From the NCBI GenBank assembly GCA_964017185.1, contig OZ024879.1:44275883-44339882 (forward strand): DNA of 64,000 nucleotides, written 5' to 3'. This document shows positions 22,646 through 34,084 of the stretch, piece after piece. Below the pieces are notes generated by a model. It saw only the letters and a program-made list of their open reading frames with translations. It was not told the DNA's origin and did not search any database. The first letter of the stretch is position 1. The number at the start of each line of letters is the position of its first letter. Source of the DNA: Rugalucina vietnamica. Taxonomy: Eukaryota; Mollusca; Bivalvia; Lucinida; Lucinidae. The translations under genes were made by a program, and so were the position numbers.

Positions 22646-22882
22646 CATCAGGAAAACATGTCCGTATAATGTATACCCCCTTAAACCCCACTTTTATATA
22701 GTAAAACTGGGGTATGCAGGGGTATACTAGTTAGAACCGCCTCGGCGAGGCGGTTCTAACGTGTACCCACAATCTTTGTTTTGAGCAAAAATAAGAAAAA
22801 TATCCAATTTTTTCTAGTGAAGTTTTCAAATTTTGCAAGTGAATAAAATCCCTGTTTGTTGCATGGACAAGTATTTGTAATG
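22646..22882 (-). mobile_element. hairpin MITE family A, copy A3
   Basis: Inverted orientation: it begins CATCAGGAAAACATGTCCGT and ends TTGCATGGACAAG..GTAATG. The centre holds GAACCGCCTCGGCGAGGCGG, while the left arm is shortened. Confidence 0.85.
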
Positions 22883-22919
22883 AATCTGAAGCAGAATAGT
22901 TTCCCTGTGACACGCAATA

Positions 22920-23237
22920 TTAAGATATTTCACCAGGGGGTTTGCATTACAGAAACTTACCCATGCGATAAACAGAGATTTTTTGAGCTTTAAAAATTGA
23001 AAATTTTCAGCTGAAAAATTTCGATATTTTTCTTATTTTTGCTCAAAACATAGATTGTGGGTACACATTAGCCGAGGCGGTTCTAACGAGTACCCACAAT
23101 CTATGTTTTGGAGCAAAATAAGAAAAATAGGTATACCTCTGCAAACCCCAGTTTTACTATATAAAAGTGGGGTTTAAGGGGGTATTCATTGCACGGACAT
23201 GTTTTCCTGATGTTAAGATATTTCACCAGGGGGTTTG
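22920..23237 (+). mobile_element. hairpin MITE family A, copy A4, with 25-bp flanking direct repeats
   Basis: The element (22945-23212) runs from CATTACAGAAACTTACCCAT to ACATGTTTTCCTGATG. It is flanked by the same 25-bp sequence (TTAAGATATTTCACCAGG and seven more bases) at 22920-22944 and 23213-23237. That is a perfect duplication much longer than typical DNA-transposon target sites. The left hairpin arm is internally deleted near 23075. Confidence 0.85.
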
Positions 23238-23559
23238 GGTAAGGAGAATTTAAATCCCTTGTATGCACGGACAAAGCGAACTTTGACACACAATCGTCCG
23301 ACATTTTATCATTGTAACTCAGAGTATAAAGGAAATAGTCCGGTACAGAAGTTAAAATCATTGCGCTTGAACATTACTTACATATAAAAGCTTCTCGTTT
23401 TAGGCACAACTACGTAAAAAGCATATATTGCACTATTGTTATTGCATTCACAACGCCTGCTGGATTATAGACAAAACTGGTAATGTTCTTTTCAAAATAA
23501 AAACATAGAAAAAAAATTCTTCTACTCATTATAAAAGGGTATTATTCTTAAAGTAATGT

Positions 23560-23625
23560 TTGAGTTGATGCTTTACGTCCCAGTTAAGAGCAATGGTCAT
23601 GTCGGGACGTTGCCTCAATTTTATG
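23560..23625 (-). mobile_element. SINE family S2, tail fragment
   Basis: The reverse complement gives CGTCCCGACATGACCATTGC and ACTGGGACGTAAAGC, the 3' block also seen at 35.22 kb and in the fuller copy at 46.0 kb. Confidence 0.7.
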
Positions 23626-23693
23626 GGACTTTTACCCAACATTAGGATGTCATGACACTCAAAATGTGCTTCATTTGATCGAAAATGTGATCT

Positions 23694-24412
23694 AGGCTTT
23701 TAATTCTACATCTAGGTACCTCGACGACCTTTTGAACATTGACAACCCTTATTTTGAAGGTATGGTCAATCAAATTTATCCACCTGAACTTCAGTTGAAC
23801 AAAGCTAATATCTCAGATACCGAAGCCCCCTTTTTAGATCTACATCTTTCTGTTGCAAATGGATTTGTTTCTTCTTAAATTTATAATAAGCGCGATGACT
23901 TTGATTTTGATATAGTAAATTTTCCTTTTTTGGATGGTGACGTTCCTCGTCGTGCTTCTTATGGTGTATACATTTCGCAACTTATTAGGTTTGCTAGAGT
24001 CTGCAATCATGTTACAGACTTCAACGCTCAAAATAAATGTTAAACGGCAAAACTTCTCAAACAGGGCTATCGGTATCATAAACTTCGAAAAACCTTTTCT
24101 AAATTTTATCGTAGACACTATGAATTGATTTCCAAATATTTTGGGTTAAAGACGCTTTTAAGTGAGGGCCTTTCGGAACCTGAATTTTATTGTGACTTGG
24201 TTTACAAATTTAAGAAACTTAAAGGAATAAGTGATTTTTCTTTTCAGTTCAGAAAAATCATAACACATTACAGACGTATAGGTTATAACTTGAATGTTAT
24301 GCGACAGTCTGCATGTTTAGTTTTTAACCTAATCATGGTTGATAATTATGCTGCCTTCTTTAATTGCACGCCGGTGGGTCGGGCGTCAGACTCTATAATG
24401 GCCCCGACTTAA
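23694..24412 (+). pseudogene. Penelope-like RT, 5'-truncated copy
   Basis: It begins just before the RYLDD motif and runs to the RT stop. It is close to the 3.93-4.63 kb copy. In-frame TAA codons at about 23876 and 24040, plus a small deletion near 24139, disable it. Motifs A and B are missing through truncation. Its 3' region continues to 25037. Confidence 0.88.
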
Positions 24413-25037
24413 AGCTATTCATTTTAGTTTGTTGGGGCCGGAGCTTCGTGTCTGTTGCTTGGCCCACCGGGGTCCAACTGGTGTTTTTCTTTTGCTCCGG
24501 AGTTAGTAGGTTATTCGGCGCCCAGGGATCTCCATCGTCGGGCAGCTTACTCAATCTGTGAGTCCTGGTTTTTGATTCATCAGGATGTTTATCATGATTT
24601 ATTTGTTTGTTCTTGATGATTCATTGACTAGTTAGAGATTCACCACGAGGACCGAAGAACTAACTAAATGTTATGAACCACTGCAGAAGCTGAGGGTGAG
24701 GTTAGGTACCTGTAAAACCGGTTTAAGCCCGCCAGTAACTTTGTGTTACTGATCGTTCCAAGTCGATACTTCTGTGGTGGTTCTTTTTGTTTTATGTCTT
24801 AGTGTTTAAAAACATTTTGTGCTGTTGGCGCCTTATGTATGTTTTCATATTTTTAGTTAAGTTAAGGTAACTGAGTGGCCACCTATTGGGAAAATAGCTG
24901 CTCATTCGGCTTACGATATGTCTCATGGTATAAGTACCTGATTGTTAGTTTGGTTTTTTCCCACCTCTGTTTTTGGAGTGGGAATGTTTTTCTGATTGCG
25001 CCTTTTCCTGATCTTTGCCTACTTGTACCTTTTCATA
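24413..25037 (+). mobile_element. PLE 3' region
   Basis: Full-length 3' region: the GTCGGGC/GCCCCGAC stem, the CCGGAGC..GCTCCGG stem, CAGTAAC/GTTACTG, and a terminal CCCACCTC..GAGTGGG hairpin ending at CCTACTTGTACC. Confidence 0.9.
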
Positions 25038-25061
25038 ATTATAACCATGCACCCAACTAAG

Positions 25062-25260
25062 CCAATAAGGCTTATACATGTACATGTATGTATGGATGGT
25101 TTGACTATACCACATTTCCTGGGCAGACTCAGTCATAAGCGGTTAAATGGTAATCAGATGGTCGGTCAGTAGATTAGAAGCTTTGCCTGGAGGCACAAGC
25201 AGCCCACCTATTTCTCCTAGGCCCCAATGGGCGGGGGCCTATATCCCCACCCGACCACGT
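25062..25260 (+). repeat. dispersed repeat X, copy 1
   Basis: It contains TTTCCTGGGCAGACTCAG, ATAAGCGGTTAA and TGGAGGCACAAGCAGCCCA. It matches 34985-35135 (reverse) and 49778-50215 (interrupted). Confidence 0.75.
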
Positions 25261-25365
25261 GTATTTTTTTATTATGTTTCAGATGTATCAGTCGAGTTAT
25301 GAAAAAAAAAGAAGAAGAAGAAGAAGTTAACAAATCATTGTTCTTCAAGCGCGAACATAAAATAT

Positions 25366-25600
25366 GATCAAATCTAAGTATTTGGAAATGTGTGCTGGTG
25401 CGCGTGCGTGCATGTGTGTCCAAACTAAAAAAAAATACCTAGACGGCATGATTATGGTCGATTCGAAATCGAAACTGACAGACACATTTAATAGAAGTTG
25501 AGAACCCGGATTAACAACGCAATAATGCTTAATATTAGTGAGATCAGGGGTGTTGGCTATAAGCTGCGTATAAACCACACTTTTGTTTTCTTCTGGCCCG
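25366..25600 (+). repeat. direct repeat R, copy 1
   Basis: AAATCTAAGTATTTGGAAAT, a GTGCGTGCATGTGTG tract, AGAAGTTGAGAACCCGGATT and TAAGCTGCGTATAAACCACA recur in the same order at 25890-26040, about 530 bp downstream. An AAAAT microsatellite lies between (25840-25890). Confidence 0.8.
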
Positions 25601-25889
25601 GCTTAGGTGTCATAAAAACTAGAATACCCCTAACATGTTTTTATACTATGTGTGGCAAACACTTCTCTTTTCACGCCTTGAGGCATATTCTTATACGATA
25701 CATTGTCAAATTTTGCAAAATACGATGGACATAGTCAATTAATTCAAGTTTATAGAAATGCCTATCGAAAAACTGCTCAAGTTGAAATTATATAACGCAA
25801 ATTATTTACATGTGCGTGACAAGTAAAAAATGATAAAAATAAAATAAAATAAAATAAAATTAAAAATAAAATAAAATGAAATAAAAATA

Positions 25890-26040
25890 AATACAAATCT
25901 AAGTATATGGAAATGCGTGCGTGTGCGCGTGCGTGCATGTGTGACCAAATTGAAAAAAAAAGGAAGTTGAGAACCAGGATTAACAATGCAATTGTTGTCA
26001 ATAAGCTGCGTAGAAACCACACTTTGTTTTCGTTTTTTTT
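25890..26040 (+). repeat. direct repeat R, copy 2
   Basis: Shorter second copy of 25366-25600. The AGAAGTTGAGAACC block lies much closer to the GTGCG tract. Confidence 0.8.
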
Positions 26041-26365
26041 TTCTGCTTTCTTTTTGACATATTTTTGACTAGTTATTATTTAATCATCCATGTTTGTATC
26101 CGCTGTTACCGGCAGCGTTTGATTGTTTGATGTATGTTACGTTACTACAAACAGAGTTAACGGTGCAACAATAGCATTGTGGAAATATCAACGGAGGTCT
26201 ACGTAAGATGATTTCCGTGATCAATCAAAATACTTTCACGTTTAATGACATTGTTCATTAATGTCACACAAAATTTTAATTCCTATTACTTATTTCAACG
26301 TGCAACGCTATCCAAGGTGGTAGAATGGATATTTACTGATTACATTTGTTTACCATTATTTACCT

Positions 26366-26373
26366 TTTCGCGC
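26366..26373. promoter_or_regulatory. E2F-like site
   Basis: TTTCGCGC matches the E2F consensus and lies 80 bp upstream of a possible initiator codon. On its own this is weak evidence. Confidence 0.3.
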
Positions 26374-26452
26374 GATATATGGTATCGCCCTATTACCATG
26401 CATTTACACGCTATGAAAGCTGACCTTATGCAACCATTTTCTGAGTAAAAAA

Positions 26453-26495
26453 ATGGCGGATGATGCAACAGGTCCGAACGCCCGAGTTGAAAAAG
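26453..26495 (+). CDS. possible first coding exon (14 residues)
   Basis: AAAAAAATGGCGG gives a favourable start context. Fourteen codons (MADDATGPNARVEK) end at AAAG followed by GTGAGC, a good splice donor. First exons of the MAD... type ending in a donor are common in animal genes. I found no matching downstream exon in the window, so this rests on start context, donor and nearby E2F-like box only. It could be chance or a promoter fragment carried by a repeat. Confidence 0.3.
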
Positions 26496-27740
26496 GTGAG
26501 CTTTGATTGCGCATATTTGTTATTTCTTTGCTCCCAACTGTGTTTCTAGTGCAGCGAAGATTGCCCCTTTGTTCTTAGACTAGCTTTTTTTTTTTTTGTT
26601 TTTTTTTTTTTTGTTTTTTTTTTAAAGAAATGTTAGATTTTCGCCATATCAATCAAAATCACAACGATCTAGCCATTACTCAACAGTTTTAGCGGCGGCA
26701 AATTTTGAAATGATTGGCGAATTAAAATGATTCTAAGTGTCTTCGCTTTCTTTTCTTGGCTGTTTGATGAAATATAAACTGCTTTATCATTTTTTGTTAT
26801 GATTTAGAAAAAAAAAATTATTTCTTTTACCTACAAAAACCCTATTTATGCACTGTACAAGCACAAAATGTTCCCAAATACCTGGTCAGTAATTCCGAGT
26901 AAGTGCAAATTCTATTGAACGGATTGTCCGGGACGAACACACGTGGTTTTGTGTTGAACAAATTGAACGGGTAGTCCGAGCATGTAATTTTGCATCACGT
27001 TTCGCGTACAATTGCTTATTTCAATGCGTCACATGGGCGAAACCGAGAGGGCAGGGGGTCCGGAACCCCCTGGAATTGCCAGATTATTAACTTTTGCCAA
27101 GTTGAAATTTTTCGTCAGACCCATTCTGGGAATTTGGACCCCACCCCCCTTGGGATTTTTTTTCTGCATCTGCGCATGCGTGAGTCCTTTTGAGGGCATG
27201 TGGTCTATCTAAATACCTTGGTTTAATCTCGGATACAACTATACGCTAACCTATGATTCGTTCATAAAATACATGAACAATGATAAATGTATGATCCTCT
27301 AGGTAAAGGTCTTCAAGCACCACTCTGTCAAAACTCCAAACTTGTGCTTTTAACCCAAGATTTCCAGTTTCTGTGTTTAATGCTTTCACTTCATAGCCTA
27401 ACCGGTCCTTTGAATGACAGATACACTTACGCCCAATAATGTCGCTGAATGAGTTCGACGATGTTGGACAGTAGTAGTATCATCTATACTGAACTAAATA
27501 GAAAAGAATTATGCAGAATTCGTCTTCATTTTTCGGAAATTAAACATAAAATTTTCATTGATGTTTCTTCAATAACGTGAGGAAACACGACAATAGAATA
27601 AAGTACAAATTTTGGAAAGAAAACCCAGCACTACAGAAGGAAAAAGACCATGAACTAGCACTTATCGATCTTGTATAATTTTCTGTATACTATGAAGAGG
27701 CAGAGGTGAATGTTAATTAGCTTTTGTTAATGCATATATA
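26496..27740. other. no gene; GGGGTCCGGACCCC-type repeat
   Basis: Mostly unassigned. T-rich tracts lie at 26587-26625. About 27044-27155 carries GGGGGTCCGGAACCCCC and a CCCCACCCCCC run, related to the block at 34.08-34.26 kb. Confidence 0.55.
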
Positions 27741-28016
27741 CATTATGAAAACATATTCATGAAATATAGAGATTTTTTCAGCTGTAAAAAATGAACATTT
27801 CGGCGGAAAATTTTTGATATTTTCAATATTTTTGCTCAAAACATACATTGTGGGTACACGTTAGAACCGCCTCGCCGATGCGGTATTATCGAGTACCCAC
27901 AATGTATGTTTTGGATCAAAAATAATAAAATTAGGTAAACCCCTGCAAATACCAGTTTTATTATATAAAAGTGGGGTTTAAGAGGGTATTCATTGCACGG
28001 ACATGTTTTCCTGATG
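27741..28016 (+). mobile_element. hairpin MITE family A, copy A5
   Basis: Ends CATTATGAAAACATATTCAT and ACATGTTTTCCTGATG. The central palindrome is present but mutated on one side (GAACCGCCTCGCCGATGCGG). Confidence 0.85.
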
Positions 28017-29205
28017 TTTGGCACAAGTTCACACGCTGATGTATGCAAAAGATCATGTGAACGTAAGTGATGTATGCATCAATAACGGATATGCCAACAT
28101 TTCAGAGAAGACATGCAAAAGTTTCTCCAATCCAGGTATATTGACACTTAATGAAATGTATGCTAGGTTGAACACAAAATCTAATCCGAGACCATGTCTG
28201 TATACAGGATACATTCTACTTTAATATATGTATCATGCAGATTATTAATGAAATGGTTCACATTTGCAATAATGTAAATGTCCTGAAGTTTTAGCAAACA
28301 CTGTTTATTCACTAGCATGTAGTACTTTGTAGTGCGTTTTTAAGCAATTAAATCTGTCAATTTCGAACTGGATTAACCTAAAACATGGAATATAGTCTAA
28401 TTTCAACAAACATATTAACCCGGAAAACCCGTATAGTATCTGACACGAAATACCCATTCAGTGTACCGATTGTACTCGGCGACCTGTACAATGTTACTCA
28501 AAATTACTGTACTAATTTAGCACGCGGAAAAAAGAACTTCAGGTATCTGTACAGTGGATCAAACAGGCCATAACAGAACTGTTGTACGTTCAAACAGTGT
28601 ATCTTTTCGTGATTTGATAATATGCAAATACATTTTGCAAGCATGGCAGTAAAATAATAGCTTAATGGTGTCAAGTTTCCATTAAATGATACGAGCTTCG
28701 TTGTGAAAACGTGAGTAAGTTGGACAAGGTGAAGTAAGACGTTGATCATGATTTCAATACAGCGATAAATATATAGGTATGAGAAGGTTACATGACAAAA
28801 TATGATTCTCTGCGTGACTTGCTCTGGATTTCACTCGATGAACCTCATCAGATAAATGTGCTTAAAATTGACTTGCAAAACATATTACACGTATAAATAT
28901 AACCATTTCAAAAGTTGGGTAAATCGGCGAACGGTGACAATAACAAGTCCATTCGCCAAAAGTGAATACGTCTAGGTTGCTGCTCTTTAACCTGTGTGGT
29001 GCACAAATGGACCGAACAATCTGACGTCATCCCACAAACGGGCCGATTTCTCTGACGTCACGTTACACCAAACAAAGTTTACGTTGCCGCAAGTGCATTT
29101 TAGCTATAACAAACGGAGGACTAAGGGAGCTGTGTTCCGTGATAAGTCAACAGCGTTTCACCTAATATGAGCCTGTTTGTGCGTTTATGGTGCTTCGCAG
29201 TAACG
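28017..29205. other. no gene recognised
   Basis: Only short open frames. Two palindromic TGACGTCA octamers lie near 29022 and 29053, without a nearby gene start. Confidence 0.5.
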
Positions 29206-29590
29206 CGTTCCACTGGGTGCTTCCTTGGTCCCGATATAAAAAGGTTTTGTTTGACTTTTTGGTACCGGATATTGTTCTACTCCATTAACAGAGAAAGTCT
29301 CTACAAAACAGAGTCGACAATAACATAAATTTCATAATTTATATCACTTCTTAAATAAATCAAGAAAAGATTTACTATAAAATTGCATTCAAAGCACTAT
29401 TTTATGACTTGAAATTCTTTCAGTGACGTCATAAAAGAATATCAAATCAAATCTTTGACCAAATTCTAGGAATAATTGTAGACAAAAAATCTGATACCAG
29501 AATCAAACAAAACCAAATCCTATCGGGACCTATAGTAAAAATCAAACAAAACCTTTTTATATCGGGACGAAGGAAGCACCCAGTGCGTTC
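29206..29590. mobile_element. MITE family C with 48-bp terminal inverted repeats
   Basis: Element 29211-29585. The terminal repeat starts CACTGGGTGCTTCCTT, continues GTCCCGATATAAAAAGG and TTTTGTTTGA, and matches its inverted partner at about 46 of 49 positions. It is flanked by CGTTC on both sides (29206-29210 and 29586-29590), a 5-bp target duplication. The interior is non-coding. Superfamily not assigned. Confidence 0.9.
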
Positions 29591-29599
29591 GTCATACAT

Positions 29600-29879
29600 C
29601 ATTACGAAAACATGCCCATATGATATACAGTATTTTTTTCAGGTCAAAAATCGATATTTTTCAGAGGAAAATTTTTTATATTTTTCTTATTTTTGCTCAA
29701 AACATAGATTGTGGGTACACGCTAGAACCGCCTCGCCGAGGCGGTTCTAACGAGTACCCACAATCTATGTTTTGGAGCAAAAATAAGAAAATTAGGTATA
29801 CCCCTGCATACCCCAGTTTTACTATATAAATATGGGGTTTAAGGGGGGGTATTCATTGCACGGACATGTTTTCCTGATG
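29600..29879 (+). mobile_element. hairpin MITE family A, copy A6
   Basis: This is the best-preserved copy. Terminal repeats CATTACGAAAACATGCCCAT and ACATGTTTTCCTGATG flank a long central stem with tip GAACCGCCTCGCCGAGGCGG. The arms extend through CATAGATTGTGGGT and TTTGCTC/GAGCAAA to about 55 bp each side, followed by the secondary stem ACCCCAGTTTTAC / ATATGGGGTTT. Confidence 0.92.
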
Positions 29880-30413
29880 TTGAATTTGACTTATGGGGTT
29901 TGTATGTTTCACACCATAAATGAGCCGAAAATATTCAAGTTGATGCTAGATTCAGTGAGCTTCAGTTGAGAAACTCATGTATGATTCGTGATTGCTCCAC
30001 TAGCGACGAGAATCCGCATACTTTTTGGCTGTTGGGATTTGTCTATGACGGACTTTTAAGATACACGTGCTTCCCGAAATTACACTGTAGATTCCATATT
30101 TAATCTTAATATTGAATCAGTTATAACTTTTGCAAACTTGTGGAAAATATTCACTTTCACTGTATACATGCAACTTGGAATATATGCCTCGGTATGTGGT
30201 ATCATACCTAGGGTATGGTAGCATTTCGATTTTATCTTCGACGTATTAAAGCGAGAGGACGTAACGCTAAATATATTGCAATAGGGCCATTTGTGTGAAT
30301 GACGCTGTAAAGCCGGCCTACGGTCTGTTTGCGGGTTACTAGGCAAGAGCCTAACAATCACGACCATAGAGACTTGTGATGGAAGAGTGTTATAACATTA
30401 TCCAGTAATTACC
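29880..30413. other. no gene recognised
   Basis: Unassigned sequence. The open frame at 30080-30367 has no motif. Confidence 0.5.
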
Positions 30414-30523
30414 TGTAAGATGTTTTACCTTATATAAGGAATGGACTAAAACTTAAAAGTGTATTTACCTTAAAAGTACGTAAACCTTAAAAGAACATTT
30501 ACGCTAGGTCACTGGTCCCTTAA
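30414..30523 (+). repeat. repeat Y, copy 1
   Basis: TGTAAGATGTTTTACCTTAT through GGTCACTGGTCCCTTAA. It matches 54892-55000 with one substitution. The second copy is cut by the left edge of the large duplication. Confidence 0.9.
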
Positions 30524-30648
30524 GGTAAATCAAAGTACACATACACATATGCCATTTTTGGACGATGTTGACACTTTTCTGGCCATCACACTGGAGAGAC
30601 AATAAGCATGATTTTGTCCAAAATATTAGTCGGCGGCACTAATTAGAG

Positions 30649-30933
30649 TCATTCTTTATCTCTAAAGCCTAAAATTTTAGTCTTACAAAACGCCAATAAG
30701 AAGATAAGCCCCATGAAAAAAATGACGAATTTAAGTGTTTTGGATGCTCTTACCTCCATGAGTTCAAGCGAAATCCGTGATACAGCCGAATATAAACACA
30801 TCAATGTCAGAAATATGGACCGACTAGATAAATAAGATATTCCACTATTTAACACCACTTTACATGAAACGATGCTACTTGTCGTTGTCTTAGCATTTGT
30901 GTGCAAACAATACATGTCATTTTTTTTCTCCAT
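30649..30933 (-). CDS. possible exon with hydrophobic segment
   Basis: A 94-codon minus-strand open frame with one to two hydrophobic stretches (SIFLTLMCLYSAV, FVIFFMGLIFLLAF). An embedded GAG|GTAAGA donor follows codon 60. A membrane-anchored N-terminal exon is conceivable, but I recognise no family and AT-rich DNA often gives such frames. Confidence 0.15.
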   Translation of the reverse strand: MEKKNDMYCLHTNAKTTTSSIVSCKVVLNSGISYLSSRSIFLTLMCLYSAVSRISLELMEVRASKTLKFVIFFMGLIFLLAFCKTKILGFRDKE

Positions 30934-31621
30934 TTTATCTTATAAATGTTTTTGTAATATGTGAGATGGCCCTAGACAGGGGGTATAGTGTAGAAGGTTT
31001 CAGTGGTCAAAATGATTTATTATTTTAAAATAGATTATATGTGTTGTTCGACTTACTGTAGGTATATGCTAGTGTGTGATAGGGAAATTTCAAACTGCTA
31101 ACGGTGCCTGAAAAATGTAATATATGATAATTATATATATAAAACACTGGTGATGGTCATGAAACTGCATATTGTAGACTCACGGATACTGTCTCACTAT
31201 TTATATGAGCAGTGTATCAGTGACGTGTGTGAACTTTTTAAACGCTGGGGTCTGAGGCTTATTGCGGTCAGTGGCTGATCTAGGATTTGAAAAGGAGGGG
31301 GGGGATTCAACCCCACTGGGGGCGGGGTCGTTTTGTACAACATCCCTGATTGCTCTTATTTCCCCCACGAAATTGAAATGGTTCAAAATGGGGGTGGGGG
31401 CGGAGTCGCTTCGAACCCCTCTTAATCTGCAATTGGTGGTCAAGCTGCGCATACTGACATACAAATTCTGTTCTTGTGACATATCACGACGTATGTACAT
31501 GGCGTATGTGAGACATACTGATTACCTACAGGTGCGTAACAGCTGCGTAAGCACTACCTAGGGCCCAATAATTAATGTCTGTGGCGCTTTTGTCACTTCT
31601 CTTTGTTGATGTCATTCATAA
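30934..31621. other. no gene; G-rich and C-rich runs
   Basis: 31296-31330 and 31388-31402 hold G-runs (GGAGGGGGGGG, GGGGGTGGGGGCGG) with matching C-rich text. No supported gene. Confidence 0.5.
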
Positions 31622-31845
31622 ATGAGCCTGTGCGTGAGAAAACCACCGATATGCTCTCCGACCAGGTCTGTCACAGAAGCAGGCTAGAAGCTTGAAATTT
31701 TGGGTTAAAGTAGAAGAGATATTGTAGTACTATCTGTGTAGCGAAAAAAAGGCGCTGATCAGCTTCACAGTTACTGCGAAGCTGATCTGCGTCTTTGTTT
31801 TCGCCTATGCAGAGTTTGTTTTGCCATGCGGCGACTCAAATAGAA
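31622..31845. mobile_element. foldback element family B, copy 3
   Basis: Left end ATGAGCCTGTGCGTGAGAAA. The central hairpin is GGCGCTGATCAGCTTCAC with GCGAAGCTGATCTGCGTC. The right end TTTTGCCATGCGGCGACTCA is the degenerate inverted partner. The left end equals the inverted right end of the 46.8-kb copy. Confidence 0.85.
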
Positions 31846-32700
31846 ACCAGTAACAACCGAGTCTGCCAACTCAGGGTTGTTTGCAGCGGGGTTTAAGTAA
31901 CGGATGCCTAATTACTAGCTTTTGGCTTGCAATTAACTCACGGCGTTCGAACTATGCAAGATTTACCATTTCCGTGTGGCGTCCATATGGCGACCTTCTG
32001 CACACATTTCATACGATTCTACAAGGACTCTATACATGTATAGCATATAAAATTATACGTTTTTGAGAAAGGGAAACATCGATTCCCACATTTCTTTTTC
32101 ATGAAACTTCACTTGCTGCAAGATCGGAAAAAAATGAGAAATTGCATGCCGCCGCAACTTCTGTCGTGCCATCGCCAAGTGCGATATGTGAATATTATAG
32201 ATGAGTATTTGTCAGGTCAAACTGTGATGCATCATACTATGTATCTACAATATGTATGCGAGTGATAATATGGCAGTGCTACTATCTTTCAAACAAATAT
32301 TGTTACAATAAAGGCATGGTTTGAGAAAGAGCAGATTATATAATTCAAGCCTTGTCAGCCTTGGAAAAGAAGCAAGCCTTAGCAAACAAGGTCGCAATCA
32401 AAAATCGCACGGTCTCCGTTCGTTCGAACATCATACATGTTCCGTACATAAGCCACATGTTTCCAGTCTAAGTTTGCAGTGATTTCCGTATGTGGCATTG
32501 TCCCGGACCATCGACTAAAGCCATAGGAAGATATCGCAAGATGCTGGTATATACCATACGCCAACACATGTTGGTCCGTGGTTACCTACATGTATAATGT
32601 CTGAATATTATTATGGAAATGGCAGATTGTATGGTAGCTCCCTGGACAAACGTAAGTTTAACATTATCAGTTAATTAAAGCCATGTAACACCGTCACACC
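31846..32700. other. no gene recognised
   Basis: Unassigned sequence with short open frames only. Confidence 0.5.
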
Positions 32701-32850
32701 GGTCCCAATAGTGTAATGGTTAGAGTGTGCGTTTCGGAAGCGGGAGGTCGTAGGTTGGATCCTGGGTCACGTTATAAATAAGACGGTTGATATGGTACCA
32801 GTGGTTACTTTGCTACAAGGCGCTCAGCATTATAAGGCAAGCACTGGATT
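32701..32850 (+). mobile_element. tRNA-derived SINE (family S3)
   Basis: GGTCCCAATAGTGTAATGGT is an A-box-like tRNA head, and GGTTGGATCCTGGGTC resembles a B-box arm. The body (TGGTACCAGTGGTTACTTTG, AAGGCGCTCAGCATTATAAG) is not tRNA. It is a SINE rather than a functional tRNA gene. Confidence 0.75.
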
Positions 32851-33002
32851 CTCTTCTATCAAAATATAGTATTACTTACATCACAAAAATATATGAAAAT
32901 GACTGAATAATAAAAAAGGCCTGACTGTATTCACTGGAAGACCGTATGGAAGATTGGCAATTGTGCTAAATGTGTTGTCTTCCTAAAATATATAAAGTTT
33001 AA

Positions 33003-33003
<1 letters not shown>

Positions 33004-33056
<53 letters not shown>

Positions 33057-33095
33057 GAACTTGTTGCTTTAGGTTACTCACACCAACAGCGAAGC

Positions 33096-33141
<46 letters not shown>
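33004..33141. repeat. ATT microsatellite and 46-bp poly(A)
   Basis: About 17 ATT units (33004-33055), then at 33095-33139 an uninterrupted A-run. Confidence 0.95.
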
Positions 33142-34004
33142 TAAAATGATAACGAAAAATGACCTCTGAAATTTGCCTATATTGTGTCCCCTTATAGGAT
33201 AATCCTTGGGCAAAGTCGGTCAAGCAAAACATTGGTCAACCTGATATAATAAGTCTAAGGCCAAAGAAAATTAATTTTGAGATTCTCATTCCCACCCGCC
33301 CCTGTTCAAAACCTGCACAAAATCATAGTTTTAATTCGGTCGTAAAAGAACTAAAAACATGTGTTAAATAGAAATTAAAGATAATTGTGCATAAATTCAA
33401 TTCGCTTAATAGTCTGTTGTTGTTGTTGTTGTTGTATTTTTGGTATCCAACCTTGATAGACTCAACCCCATGGTGCAACCGAGCAAGAGGTGTATTTGCA
33501 GCAAAATTGACACATATACCCCGAGACCATCACACGGTCAAAAAGAAAAAAAAACAAAAAAAAAAAAAAAAAAAACGCTTGACGCAAATGGTGCCGTGCC
33601 AGTGTAGCGGTCTGAGAGTGTGTCTTTTAATGGATAAATGAAAAAAATATTAAGACACTAGGCTTTGTAGAGAGTCAAAGTGTGTGTCCTAAACTGAACA
33701 ATAGAAGTCACCCATGCACCCACCAAAGAATTTTCAAAAATTTGGATGAGAATCTAATAATTATATATTTTGGCCTAATGGGATGTATCCAGGGTGCCAT
33801 TAATCCAAGAATTCTTCAGCCTCTCTGATGAGACTTCAAACCGAGCTTGCTTATCCGTATGTGACCATAGCTATATTATTAAGCGGGACGTAAGAAATTA
33901 AGACCAAACAAGCAACCCACGCAAAATGTTAATTTGTAAACCTTGGGCCTAATGCATGTATACAATGTAAATACTAACTCATAGGATGGTTGTGTCAAGT
34001 CAGT
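33142..34004. other. no gene; short GTT and A-rich tracts
   Basis: GTT repeat at 33415-33434 and A-rich tract at 33541-33575. Nothing coding is supported. Confidence 0.5.
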
Positions 34005-34084
34005 TATTTATTTACCCATGGAGGCGGGAATCGTACCGAACCCATGACATATAAGTTGTGCACTAGCAAACCAGGCTCCCCGTC

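Noticed and set aside
28816-28856. CTGATGA...GAAA on the minus strand
   Set aside because: Stem II would rest on two G-U pairs, and no stems I or III are visible.
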